Shown here one piece after another: positions 37,179-47,160 of a DNA stretch of 64,000 bases (its first letter is position 1; every line of letters starts with the position of its first letter). This DNA is from Dicyema japonicum. Its lineage: Eukaryota; Dicyemida; Rhombozoa; Dicyemidae. Below the pieces are notes generated by a model. It did not search any database. It saw nothing but the letters and a program-made list of their open reading frames with translations, and was not told the origin of the DNA. The DNA is taken from assembly GCA_011109175.1 (NCBI GenBank), contig RDEW01000001.1, positions 446,395 to 510,394 of the forward strand, in the 5' to 3' direction. A program made the translations under genes and the position numbers.

Positions 37179-37520
37179 ATACTACCCATGGTGGCTTAGT
37201 GGTTAGGTGTCGGGCTTAAGTGGCTTAGGTTACGGGTTCGAATTTCGCTGCTGTTCACCTGGTGGAAGGTTCCACGCATCTACGATGCAGAAATGGTTTG
37301 ACGAGTGACGCCGTCATCAGTGAATACTCACTGCGGAACTGGATTGTCTAGAAAGGACACTCACACAAGAAAAAGAAAAAAGAAGTGAAGATCATTTCTT
37401 GGTTCTACGATTAGTTAAAATTAACTGTTCTTTACTTAAATGTGTGTCCTGCCTATGTGGAGCTATAAAATACTATGGCTCTCGTGAAAAGGCTTTATTA
37501 TTATATTATACTACCCCATG
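37179..37520. repeat. Target-site duplication around SINE copy 1
   Basis: ATACTACCCATG (37179-37190) before and ATACTACCCCATG (37508-37520) after the SINE differ by one base. The two flanks join the interrupted LINE-D coding sequence. Confidence 0.8.
37191..37507 (+). mobile_element. tRNA-derived SINE, copy 1 (317 bp)
   Basis: The 5' end is tRNA-like: box A TGGCTTAGTGG at 37192-37202 and box B GGTTCGAAT at 37235-37243, about 33 bp apart, as in an internal Pol III promoter. A non-tRNA body follows. The 3' end (about 37470-37507) reads GAGCTATAAAATACTATGGC then TCTCGTGAAAAGGCTTTATT and ends in an (ATT)n tract. This end matches the LINE-A 3' end at 15125-15172. It is inserted in LINE-D copy 2. 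Short AAG/AAAAG-rich stretch near 37370. Confidence 0.93.
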
Positions 37521-38829
37521 TGGAAAGCATTTCCGCGTCCTGCTGGGAACATACACTATGGCCATTTTCGTGTAGGCGGCGGTAAAACAATCTGCGATTA
37601 AACTTAAACAGATATTTTATCTCCTTCTCTTACACCGACTTTCATGTTTTTAGAGTTTCTTCTTATACACCATTATTGCCCCCTCTAATCCCACTTTGCC
37701 CTCCTCAACTCTTTGAGGTCCCGTTTGGGAACACGGAGTTTACTAATTAGCCTTTTACTAGAGGCGGTGCTTTTCTTCTAACCCCTCTCGCCACACTACT
37801 TATGTGCCCCTCCAGTGCTTCCAGCTCAGTCTGTCTCCAAGCAATCTTGGCACAGATCTGTTCCCTCCATTTACTGGGTAGTCTGGTGATCTGTGCTGCA
37901 TACAGCACTAGGGAGATGTCACCCAGTGACCCTACTGGCTTAGCCTCCATCGCATAAGCCACAGCCTTATTGATACAGGTTAACACTACTCCGTTAACTT
38001 TACAATGAGGGATCTTGCGGGTAAATCTACGGTCCTCAAGTGGGACATCTGCAGCTGCAGCGAGATTCCGCGCAAAGACCTCATAAACATGCTTGAGCTG
38101 CAACGTATCACAGCTCTGGTGCTCGTGCTCTCTTTGACAGTTGTGGTCATCTGGTCCCCGCCCATTTGAACCAGTACCCTCTTTGCCTACAGCCATTTTA
38201 TTGAGTTCACTCACAGATATAGCAGTACTGAATCTGCCACTGCAGAGTTTCGCCAAGTATGGCCAACCATTCCAGGGCATTCGGGATAGCCTGCTACGTA
38301 CCTGCAGGACTACCTGCCTCACCCATTCTTTTGGGTCAGCTGCCACAACGCTTTCGGATATGGCAAGAGTAATATTCATACCATCAGGTAACGCAAGTGA
38401 CCTTTCTCTTTTTTTCCTTTCAACATTTTTACCAACTTTGAGAGTTTTAACGCCACCGAAATATAAATTAATAAATTAATTAAAGTTACTTTGTGAGTAT
38501 CACGTGACTTATCAAATAATGACTATATTAGGATTACTTCCTTTGAACAATTTGAGTCTGTAATAAACGATCAATACATGTGAGTTCAATTATAATACTA
38601 GTGATCTTGTCATTATCTTCTTTACGTCCCCATAACTGGCCAGTGTCAGCAAATGAGGGATATTTTAACTGAACTAGACGAAGACAAGGTGATGTACAAC
38701 AGAGTCATCCTTGAAGTAGTCATCTGGTATCATTTCAGGTCCCTTCGGAGGAAATGATTCCTTTGTCTCAGAAATACTAAGTGAAGGTGGCCCCAACAGT
38801 GATATATGTCAGAGTTTGGGAATTTTGTT

Positions 38830-40910
38830 ATTAAAGGGTGGATTTGAATTTGACAGAGTGGAAGGTTTCGATACCTTCGACTGACTCCGTCTTCTCCCAC
38901 TCCCGTCTTTCCAAACTATCACGTCATCAGGCGCGACCGCCCAGCTGGGCGGGGTGGAGGACTGCTTACCCTTATCAAAAAAGAAATTCCGTACGCAAAC
39001 GAAACTTTTGTCAACCTCAAGTCTCCGACGTATATATTGGTATTTCAGTCAAGACAAGCATCGGAAACATAAACATATTGAATGTGTATGTGCCACCGCC
39101 CAACTCTTGCCCCAAGGAATTCAGGTTCTCCCTGTCAGACATCGACAAATCAAAAAATATGTTACTTTGTGGAGACCTAAACGCAAAGCATCCGACATGG
39201 TTCAAGAACCAACCATGCGATGTCAGAGGAAACCAATTGTTATCGAATCTGGATGACCTGATAATATTAAACAACCCTACATTCAATACAAGGATTCCCT
39301 ATAGAGCGAATGACATGACATCGTCCCCCGATCTTACTCTTGCCTCACCAAACATCGCAACATTAACAAAATGGACAGTACTATACGAGACCAGCAGTGA
39401 CCATAATCCCGTTATGATTACGTTTGAAGGAAGAGTGTCAATTGTAAAGAAACCTGTTTTATTTACCGACTACAAAAATGTCGACTGGAAAAAGTTCTCA
39501 AATTTTGTCGACTATTATCTACTTGACTTTCATTTATCCAATTTCAACTCCATCGATAAAGCACTACACTATTTTATTCCCTGTGGTCCGGACGGAATCC
39601 CTGCAATAGTTCTGAAAAACATAGGCCCCTATGCTATCATGGACCTCACAAAATTTTTCAACTTTTCAATCAACGAAAATTGTATTCCTTCCATATGGAA
39701 GCTATCAAACATACGACCTATTATGAAACCCGGGGGACCAAAGGGATCACCAGCCTCATACAGACCAATATCTCTCCTATGTGTTACATCAAAAGCTGAT
39801 TCTTGAACTAATCAAACCATACCTTCCTGATGCACCTTTTCAACACGGATTCAGAAAAAACTCCACAGAAACGCATCTTACATGCCTTACAAATTTCATC
39901 AAGGATGGACTAAAGCGCAAACCTCATCAGAAGTCTTTGTTATGCTCCATCGATATAGAAAAGGCTTTTGATACTTTCCCAAGAAAGTTTTTGATAAGGA
40001 AGATCTTTACGTCAAAAATTCCAAACAACCTGAAAATCTGGATCGCTAATTTCCTAAATGGAAGAAGAGGAAGAGTAACTGCTTGAAAAACTAGATCAGT
40101 GACCAAGTTCCTTCCAAATAAGATCCCTCAAGGATCTCCACTTTCACCACACCTATTCAACCTATTCCTCCCTTACCAGTGACGATACTCTGGTTTGACA
40201 TATGCGGATGATATAATCGTCGCAGTCAAAGAACAGTGCGTTAATACTGCTGTTTACCGGATACAAGCTTCATTGGAAGATCTGAACTGTTGGCTCGTTA
40301 AGAACATTCTACATACAAGTCTCGAAAAGTCTTATACAATAATTTTCACAACAAACAGAAGATTGACAAACTCCGCTTCATGTGTAGCCATAAATGGAAA
40401 CTCAATCCCCACGACCAACTCGGTCAAGATACTGGGCGTAACTTACGACCCACTCTTGACCTTCAGCAAACACATCGACAACGTCATCTCTTGGGCACAA
40501 CGAAAGCTAAATTTTGTTAAAACACTCCTTGGACAATATAATGAGTGTTTCAACTCAAATTTGGACTCGCTCTACGTGCAGTATATTCAACCGTCTCTAA
40601 CTTACGGGTGTGCAGCATGGGGAACCAACCTATCAAACAGGAATAAAGAAAAAATCAATACCTTCCAAAAAATAAGGCTTTGCAAAGGTTTTCTTGGACA
40701 CCTCTAAACCCTATACCCTTTGAGGAATTAGTGAGGAAAACCGGAGCCTTACTACCCTCCAAAAAAGTTAGAAAACCCCGCCCAATCCGGAAATGCGTTG
40801 GAACCCAGGAAGAACATCGAGCAAGAATGAGATGGCTACTCGAGGCGGCCGGAATCACCTGACGGCTATGTAGTTAATTAATTAATTTGTCGGTGATTTT
40901 TGGTTTTTAA
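38830..40910 (+). mobile_element. Jockey-like LINE with internal deletion (LINE-J)
   Basis: Endonuclease: INILNVYVPPPNSCPKEF, MLLCGDLNAKHPTWF, MTSSPDLTLASPNI, TSSDHNPVMITF. At about 39570 the frame passes straight from the end of the endonuclease linker (NSIDKALHYF) into the RT (IPCGPDGIPAIVLKNI), so several hundred bp are deleted without losing frame. RT continues with HQKSLLCSIDIEKAFDTF, NGRRGRVTA, KIPQGSPLSPHLFNLF, LTYADDIIVAVKEQ and a C-terminus ending at 40862 (GTQEEHRARM). One frame change at about 39800, stops near 40084 and 40180. 3' (TAA)n tail at about 40903. Confidence 0.92.
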
Positions 40911-41392
40911 TAATAATAATTTGAACCGAATAATCTTTATCATAAACAATCTTGTATAATTAATTGAGAAAATCTTTATTATAAACAATCTTTTAAAAGC
41001 CCCACTTCATGGCTATTCTTTCTCACAATAGCGTGCCAACTCGCTCGAATAGCCGACGTTCACTGAAATCGTCAGAACGGAATGAAATCTGACTACCAAG
41101 TCGAACAATAAATTCCTTTTCGAAAATCTCATGGTAACGCAAGTATCCTCAGCAAGTGGAATAAATTAATTCATCTGGTACGTCAGCATACTTATCTTAG
41201 CACATGAAGAATTTAAGATCAGAAAAAAGCACGATTCAAACCAGAATACTTCGACCAGGTTGAAAGCAATGTGGAATTAAACAAACAGCGAATCACAACA
41301 GAACTAACCACAACAGTCCGGTTCTAGAATGATTATTAACTGTTTTTATTTGGATTAAAATATATTTAATACAAATATAAATGAATAAAATT
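40911..41392. other. Intergenic; nothing identified
   Basis: AT-rich with no recognised feature. Confidence 0.4.
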
Positions 41393-41848
41393 TCATTTAG
41401 AATTCAAATCCATATTCATGGCTTTGTGGAACCCTTCCATAACATACTTTCTAGTCTCTTCATTAGCCATGAGTCGCTCAGTCTCAGATTGTATGTCCTT
41501 CTTCCCAATTACAAACTCTTTTTTATTATTTGGAGACAGTTGCCTCCATATTTTCTTTTTCTCCTTATGTAATACGACACAGACTCTTCCGCCAGATAAG
41601 AACTCGGAATAAAGTGAGAAATACCTTTATTGAACTTTTATTGGGTTCTACAGCACGTGAAAGCAAAATCTTTAGACTGTGGGAGTCCAATGACACTTCC
41701 ACTAGGTCGGGCTTGTTGTGGGTTAAAGATATTTTGTTTGAGTCATATTCGAAGTCTGGTTTAATGTAAATTTTTATCTGGTCTTCTGTTTGATCCCAAA
41801 CTTAAAAATAAGCAATATTATACAGTAAGATTTTATAGGATTATGCAT
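41393..41848 (-). CDS. CS-domain protein (NudC/p23-like co-chaperone fold)
   Basis: Three exons (41848-41824, 41800-41625, 41602-41393) separated by GT-AG introns of 23 and 22 nt give an intact 136-residue protein. The start MHNPIKSYFWDQTEDQIKIY has the CS-domain opening (W-x-Q-T-x-x-x-V/I-x-I). Further conserved spacing is seen in VEVSLDSHSLKILL, GGRVCVVLHKEKKKIWRQLS. A helical C-terminus (SETERLMANEETRKYVMEGF, HKAMNMDLNSK) resembles the NUDCD2/NudC tail. Such proteins act as HSP90-linked co-chaperones or in dynein regulation. Which subfamily it is cannot be settled by eye. It is isolated among transposons. Confidence 0.65.
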
Positions 41849-42219
41849 TTTGGATTAGTTCACGCAACACGAAACAAAGCAATACAGGTTTTTAAGTTTT
41901 GATAATTTATTTAAAATTAATTTTAATATGTTTTTAATTATTTTAATTTTATTACAAATTGATGAGATTTTGTCCTAATAAGATGAACAACACGCATAAA
42001 GTTTCTTGAAGTTTGCAGCAACTTTTTTTTACTTTAGGAAAGAGATTAAGAAGAGAGACAGTCGAATTAAAGCAAAAAACGACATTTTCCTCTTTAACAT
42101 ATCTGAAAAATCCTCGGGTGATTTTTGACATGCAAATGTTATTTACGCCTTATGTTAAAAGTTGTAGCCAGACACGAAACGAGGACTAAATGTCTCTCGT
42201 GGATGTGAACCTTCCTATG
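41849..42219. other. Upstream region of the CS-domain gene
   Basis: AT-rich, no feature recognised. Confidence 0.35.
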
Positions 42220-42550
42220 AAGAGTCTTCAGATCTTAGAGCTTAGCAGTTTCATTTTTATCCTAGACAAGTCATAGTTTAGCACAGTTGGTAAGGTTGTT
42301 CCCGTCTCTCTCAATAATTTTAAGTAATTGTGGCCGTGAAGTAATTCTCCATCTTATAGTTGGCGGTAGTTGAAGTATCCAACCGTAGAACATTTCCATA
42401 GAGTTTTAACCGGTCTTAGAGGATTATCTCCGACAGTTTTCTGACCTTGTTGAGGAGATCTATTTGTTAAATTCCTTCTTGTCCTCAATGACAATTTGTA
42501 GTCATGGCCAGTTGAGTACCAACTATCTCTAGGAGAAAACATTGTACGTT
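42220..42550 (-). mobile_element. LINE-A 3' fragment, decayed
   Basis: Minus strand contains ETGTTLPTVLNYDLSRIK-type sequence (GRPRTTLP..LN.DL block of LINE-A) at about 42295, preceded by decayed upstream residues. Weak, with stops. Confidence 0.5.
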
Positions 42551-43304
42551 AGAATCCAAATGCTTCGAATCCTTAATCCGTATGAACCAATGGAGGCGCA
42601 TCGGACAAAATGAAATCTCTGCTTGAGCAAGTTGGGATCACGTTTGTAGTTAGTTTGATGTTATCGTGGTCTTGGAAATTTCCTTTGACTGATCTTTACG
42701 AATACTGACCTTAAGTGCTTCCCTATTAGATTCATGAAAGTGACAGCTATTTTACGCGTACTACTTAATATCCGATGATCTCCTACAAGTTAGTAAAGTG
42801 TAGGTTACGTATCTAACGATCTTTTTTATTATCGTTGGTTTTTTTTCATTTTACGAGACTGAAAGTAAATAATTTCAGTAAAAATCTGTTGCGCTAAGTG
42901 TCCTCATTTTAGTTGGATATGACTCGTTTCCTTTCTTAGAAAACATTGAATTTTAAAAAATAATTTCAGGTGTCGAATCCTCCTTGCCTAAATTGGGGGA
43001 ACTTTGATAAGTCTGTCTTTATGAGTAACTGGACAGTTTGGATCTCATTTTTGATTATTTCCGAATTCAGGTACTTCCCTAATTCACGGAACACTTTCTT
43101 TCGGAATTAGATTTAATGAAATAATCGTTTGTGGAGTCTCGTGGGTGGTGGTTGTAGATTCTTTATAAAACTATCAAAATACGTTTAGAATAAACTTCTT
43201 TGAAATTCACATGAAAATATTCTGTAGCTCAGAGGTCAACACTTCAGAGGTTGCGTTACCAAGATTATAGAAGACTTGATCCAAAATCATCGAAAATATC
43301 GGTA
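42551..43304. other. Intergenic; nothing identified
   Basis: No gene or repeat recognised before the target-site duplication of SINE copy 2. Confidence 0.4.
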
Positions 43305-43660
43305 ACTTTGTGAAGAAAGCTTAATAATAACAGCCTATTCACGAGAGCCATAATATTTATAGCTCCGCATAGGCAGGACACACACTTTATTTAAGTAAAG
43401 AACAGTTAATTTTAACTAATCGTAAAACCAAGGAATGATCTTTACTTCTTTTTTTCTTTTTCTTGTGTGTGGGTCCTTTCTAGACAATCCAGTTCCGCAG
43501 TGAGTATCCACTGATGACGGCGTCACTCGTCAAACCCTTTTAGCATCGTAAATGCGTGGAACCTTCCACCAGGTGAACAACAGCAAGAATCGAACCCGTA
43601 ACCTAAGTCACTTTAGCCCGACACCTAACCACTATGTCACCCACTTTGTGAAGAAAGCTT
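43305..43660. repeat. 18-bp target-site duplication around SINE copy 2
   Basis: ACTTTGTGAAGAAAGCTT occurs at 43305-43322 and, without mismatch, at 43643-43660, exactly at the SINE ends. Confidence 0.95.
43323..43642 (-). mobile_element. tRNA-derived SINE, copy 2 (320 bp), reverse orientation
   Basis: Same element as 37191-37507 on the opposite strand. Box B GGTTCGATTC (reverse complement of 43588-43597) is perfect; box A is TGACATAGTGG. The 3' end gives GCTATAAATATTATGGCTCT and CGTGAATAGGCTGTTATTAT, which over its first 20 bases is identical to the LINE-A tail at 15128. It is flanked by an exact 18-bp duplication. Confidence 0.95.
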
Positions 43661-43689
43661 TTTTAGAATAAATGATAATTGTTTCCGCG

Positions 43690-44515
43690 ATGGAAGCCAA
43701 GAGACTAAAACGTCAGGAGCAAGTGCTCAGAACGAGTTATTCTAGGGTCCTCATTGTTTCTCTGTCGAGGGTAGTCTCCGAAAGATATCCATCTAGAAGA
43801 TCTTCTAACCAAAGATATCCAAGGCTTTAGTAGAGATGTGGTCATGTAATGCTTTAACTTGATCTTATCGAGAAGTGGCTGAGGATTTTCAGCCAATTCA
43901 CGAAACAAGTTAGTTATGGTCAAAATTATCTTTCTGCAGTTTTTTGTGTGAGTTAGAAAGGATGGTCTGGTTCCGTGTTTCGTTTAAAATTTTGAGATTA
44001 CTCATCATGAGGTTATCTTAAACGATGAGAATGGTGAATTCCCAGTGGAGGTGGTCGGATGGTGTGAATTAGTTGCATCCAGTAATCATTCGAAGAGTTC
44101 CATTTGGATACTTTGAAGTTTTTGGATGTTGCAGGCTTAGAGGAATGAGATCCAGGAGGGCTCATGTAGTTCAAGATGGTTCTGATATATCGTTTGTAGA
44201 TTATTCTGAAGGTTTACTTGTCCTGGCTGAGATAGAACCGGCCACCTCGCAAGTCTAAGGAATTGAAAGGGGAGGAGAGGTGATTGGTTAATAACTAAGA
44301 CTATGGAATCCAAGTGTGTATGAAGACGGGCTGGGGAAAAGTTAATGTTTCTATCCCTAGACGCGAAGATCAAGTAATCCGCATATACCAGCGTATCTTT
44401 CAGTTGGGGTATGCTACTCAGGTGGAGTTGAATAAAGCCAGAGAGAGGGCAGACCCTTGAGGGATACCGTGTGGGAAAATAGAGAAAGAGATTTCTTTGA
44501 CATAATAATAAAATT
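43690..44515 (-). mobile_element. LINE fragment of a second jockey-type group (LINE-J2)
   Basis: Minus strand: an IPQGSALSLALF box (about 44460), LVYADYLIFASRDRNINF (about 44385), and a C-terminal stretch reading LRMITGCN.FTPSDHLHWE (about 44080), the pattern L-x-x-x-T-G-C...T-P-x-x-H-L-H-x-E common near the end of jockey/CR1-like polymerases. Strongly decayed. Confidence 0.6.
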
Positions 44516-44834
44516 CTAGACTATTTGTTCAGATAAAATCAACTTTTTTTTTAATAAAAATATATAATTTAAGCATGTTTGTGAGTTTAAACGATTAAAA
44601 AACAGAATTGTCAATAATAAGATGATTGAATAAAGAAAAACAATCAAATCTATTTAATATGTAGCAATTCGTTGCAGTAACATGTTTTTAAAACGACGTG
44701 CCTACTCAACCAACAAAGTTAAAATTTTATAGTTCGTTATAAAACATTTTTCATTAAGGATTGTTGCATTCTTGTATTCACACAAAAGCTAAATATTAAA
44801 AATGATGCTCACTTTCAGTTATTAATTTTTTTTA

Positions 44835-45628
44835 TCTTTCACTCTTTTTTTTTTTTTAAACAAAAATTTATTAACAATAAAATATTATTTATTAACTATG
44901 GGGGAGAGCGGCTGCTGACATCACAGAGTAAGCGTTTCCGCGAACAACTGCGATACCAATTCTTTGCCTCAGCCAGACCGCTTCCCGCACGTCTTTCTTG
45001 CGGTGGGCCAACTTTCCCCGATTTCCTTTAGGAAAGAGGCTGTAATACTTCCAGCCGCACCAGACGTCTCGATTGCTACCGGTACAAAACGGTAGCGGTC
45101 TTCAATTTCGCCATATTTTTTAATTTTGATTTTCTCGGCCAGATCGGCTGCCGATCCAGCAGACTGCGCCGAGCTGAGCATCATCGAGTTCGAGAAAGAG
45201 TCCACAACAGTGCAGTCCCATACGAGCGATTTTCCCTCAGTGAACGGAAAGATAGTTAATCCATCCGGTCTTTTCCCATCTCCGCGGTCCAATCCCACAG
45301 GTTCCAATACTGCCGGGAAGCCTGCCGCTTCAAGAGCTCGAAAGACAATGTTGTTCATAGCAGCATGGCGGGGTGCTCTGCCCGCACTCCTTTTGCACGA
45401 GAGCGGGTGCAGCCCTTTGGCATCGACGATCCCTCCACAGCGACATTGGTGTTCGACGCAAACATCAGCTCCCAGGCGTTGTGCGATTCCAATCCGGAAT
45501 ACAGTCATCGTCCAATAGGGTCCCCATGGAGGAAGACGGGAGTGCATCCAGCCACGCTCCGCTCCATGGTTGGCGGCGGACACGAGGCATGCAAGACGAT
45601 GCTGGTTGGCCTCAGACTCTTTCACTCT
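44835..45628. repeat. 11-bp target-site duplication TCTTTCACTCT around a LINE-E copy
   Basis: TCTTTCACTCT at 44835-44845 and 45618-45628 flanks the LINE-E insertion exactly. Confidence 0.9.
44846..45617 (-). mobile_element. LINE-E 3' end with nuclease-like C-terminal domain, GC-richer than its surroundings
   Basis: A 218-residue frame (45625-44969) encodes [80 protein letters not shown] then DCTVVDSFSNS. The Cys/His cluster followed by RPD...W-D-x-T looks like a PD-(D/E)xK nuclease fold attached to RTs of this type. A frame shift near 44990 leads into the true end RIGIAVVRGNAYSVMSAAAL and a stop at 44893. A poly(A) tail (T-run at about 44846-44860 on the plus strand) and an exact duplication prove insertion by retrotransposition. 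GC content is clearly higher than the neighbourhood. Confidence 0.88.
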
Positions 45629-45629
45629 A

Positions 45630-45950
45630 AATAAAGAATCCCAAAATCACAGAAACTGATTGTGACAAACTTCAGGAGGAAAATCCGGCCGAAACTACGG
45701 AAACATACAAAAAGGTAGTGTTTTTCAATTTGCAGCGTTTGGATGAGTTCAATTTATCACGTATAAAACTACAACAAAAAATAGAAGAATTGAATTTAAC
45801 CAAGAAATTATATAGTTGAATGACTAACAATTATATCGACTTTAAATGGGATTTTGGAAACAAAAAGAAAACTACAAAGTCCCTCTAATTGGCCAACATT
45901 TAAATTAGACAATTCTCAAATTGGCTACAAATTAGTTAAAAAACATAAAT
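45630..45950 (+). CDS. Hypothetical coiled-coil exons (candidate gene)
   Basis: An open stretch NPKITETDCDKLQEENPAET, TETYKK is followed by a 21-nt GT-AG intron (about 45715-45735) and then by RLDEFNLSRIKLQQKIEELN, LTKKLY. A possible longer intron leads to a short final exon ending at a TAG near 45905. The upstream part was not found; a LINE-E is inserted directly before it. Low confidence. Confidence 0.3.
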
Positions 45951-45994
45951 TTATTTGTACTAATCTTTTTCAATTAATTAAAAAAAGCAGTAAC

Positions 45995-46060
45995 AGCGCT
46001 TCCGTGGAGTTATTGAGAAAGAAGCACCCTGCTCCACCACCGAACAAGCGGAACTTGACA
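45995..46060 (+). mobile_element. LINE-E fragment
   Basis: ASVELLRKKHPAPPPNK resembles the E-x-L-R-x-K-H-P-x-P-P block found upstream of the RT in this LINE group (compare LEQLRQK at about 51066). A short direct duplication GGAACTTGACAATGGTCC follows at about 46051 and 46069. Confidence 0.5.
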
Positions 46061-46079
46061 ATGGTCCCGGAACTTGACA

Positions 46080-46315
46080 ATGGTCCCTCGTCCTTGGGAG
46101 GAATTCGCTGATCAAATCACTTTCAGGATTCCACGGATTTTCAGGGATATCAATATTAGTTCGACATTACAAATGATGCTGCTCATCCGAGATACGAGAC
46201 CTTGTACCTCCTTCCCGCAATTACGGCATCTGGCTCGACTCCCGCTCTTTCCAGGAATAATACGTTTATCGAAGTGAACCCACAAGGCATCACGCTTTCT
46301 TCTAGACATTAAAAA
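46080..46315 (-). pseudogene. hAT-type BED zinc finger N-terminus
   Basis: Minus strand starts at 46309: MSRRKRDALWVHFDKRIIPG, then ARCRNCGKEVQGLVSRM, the W-x-x-F...C-x-x-C half of a BED finger. The expected H-L-x-x-C half appears in the next frame (HHL-x-CR), so a frame shift breaks the domain. Probably an old hAT transposase start. Confidence 0.6.
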
Positions 46316-46379
46316 TTTAAATAATTTTTTTGATTTTTTAATAATTTAAATCATTGATTTTTTTGATTAAAATCAAATG

Positions 46380-46530
46380 ATCCGTCTCGCGCCTACAGTT
46401 CCACAGCATTGGAAGCAAACTCGCCTCAAAAAGGTGCGAGCCACGGGAGGGACTCTGGTTGAGGCAGAGGCTCTAAATGGCGATTATCAGAGGAAACGCC
46501 TTCGCCATTCTGTCGCCCTAATTATTGTCT
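46380..46530 (+). mobile_element. LINE-E 3' terminal fragment
   Basis: LRQRL.MAIIRGNAFAILSP matches the LINE-E end (QRIGIAVVRGNAYSVMS) seen at 44893-44950. Locally GC-richer. Confidence 0.55.
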
Positions 46531-46639
46531 AAATTAATTTATTTGTTGTTAATAAAATGGCTGACATTAAAAAAATTAAAATTTTAAACTAAAAATTTTA
46601 CCATGTGTTCGAAAACTTCTCGTTGCAAGGTTTGATTGT

Positions 46640-46800
46640 TACCAAAAACTCGAAATTTTTAGATATAAAGATGAGAATAATACTACATCGTGCCAAACAA
46701 TCGCTCACAGATTTTCTGATTTATTTAATATTCGAATTTCAAGAAAAACAGTGATTCCCGAGAGTCCATATTAAAGATGCTTTGTTAAATGATGCACTAA
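46640..46800 (+). pseudogene. Pogo/Tigger-like transposase N-terminal HTH fragment
   Basis: RYKDENNTTSCQTIAHRFSD, LFNIRISRKTV resembles the CENP-B/Tigger N-terminal helix-turn-helix (I-A-x-x-F-S-x-L-F-x-I-x-I-S-R-x-T-V). Followed by stops. Confidence 0.5.
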
Positions 46801-46999
46801 TATCAAATAAAGCACAAAATAATACTGAAAAGTTATCAATTTGTCATTTCAAGAATTCAAAAGGAATTCTTAAAAAGAAATTAAAAACATTTCTTACAAG
46901 ATTCAAAAAGACATGGTTTTCGAATGCATAAATTACACGGGGAAATGATAACTAACAGGATTTGTACATCGATCGGGTTTCAATTGTTATGTACAAATA

Positions 47000-47160
47000 T
47001 GTCTCTTTATTATTTCCAATCAAAGAAAGAATAAAAATTAACCTGCACCATCTTAACGCTTGGATAATAGACAACCGGCTCATGGTGAATGCAGAAAAGT
47101 CATCCACGTCCTTTTTTACCTCTGACAAAATATTCTGTATCTACATTTGTTCTCTTCCAA
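47000..47160 (+). mobile_element. Jockey-like LINE sliver (LINE-J)
   Basis: RIKINLHHLNAWIIDNRLMV, NAEKSSTSFFTSDK: the W-x-x-x-N-R-L-x-x-x-x-x-K-S block after the YADD motif. About 130 bp only. Confidence 0.7.

Larger units (their letters stand above)
34745..38480 (-). mobile_element. R4/NeSL-like LINE with C-terminal restriction-like endonuclease (LINE-D copy 2), interrupted by a SINE
   Basis: On the minus strand: an N-terminal ORF (38480-37747; EWVRQVVLQVRSRLSRMPWN, RLPSKWREQICAKIAW); the linker broken by the SINE at 37191-37507; RT (MPTLYKLMTKLV, GTVRNCQGAKEQALINKCLS, WVDVKKAYDSVDHSYLV, FIDDLKMYAQTAEELYSMG); then a 292-residue frame (36263-35385; GYKYLGVTESPKSLIMPETK, EKINLKSLHKVLFRALDNPH, NTCPHCKSRSMSVDHLATRC) and a 180-residue frame (35312-34770) with the nuclease core HNKPDIVVHDKESGQVLIIE. 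These last two frames are one ORF split by a single TAG at about 35382. The PD...E motif and zinc finger place it with R4/NeSL/CRE-type elements. Fairly young apart from the RT frame shifts. Confidence 0.92.

Noticed and set aside
45126-45634. Several open plus-strand frames in a GC-rich stretch, at first suggesting bacterial or contaminant DNA
   Set aside because: The minus strand encodes the LINE-E C-terminus, with poly(A) tail and target-site duplication; GC-rich antisense frames stay open by composition.
46051-46086. Tandem duplication GGAACTTGACAATGGTCC
   Set aside because: Two units only; noted with the LINE-E fragment but too small to interpret.
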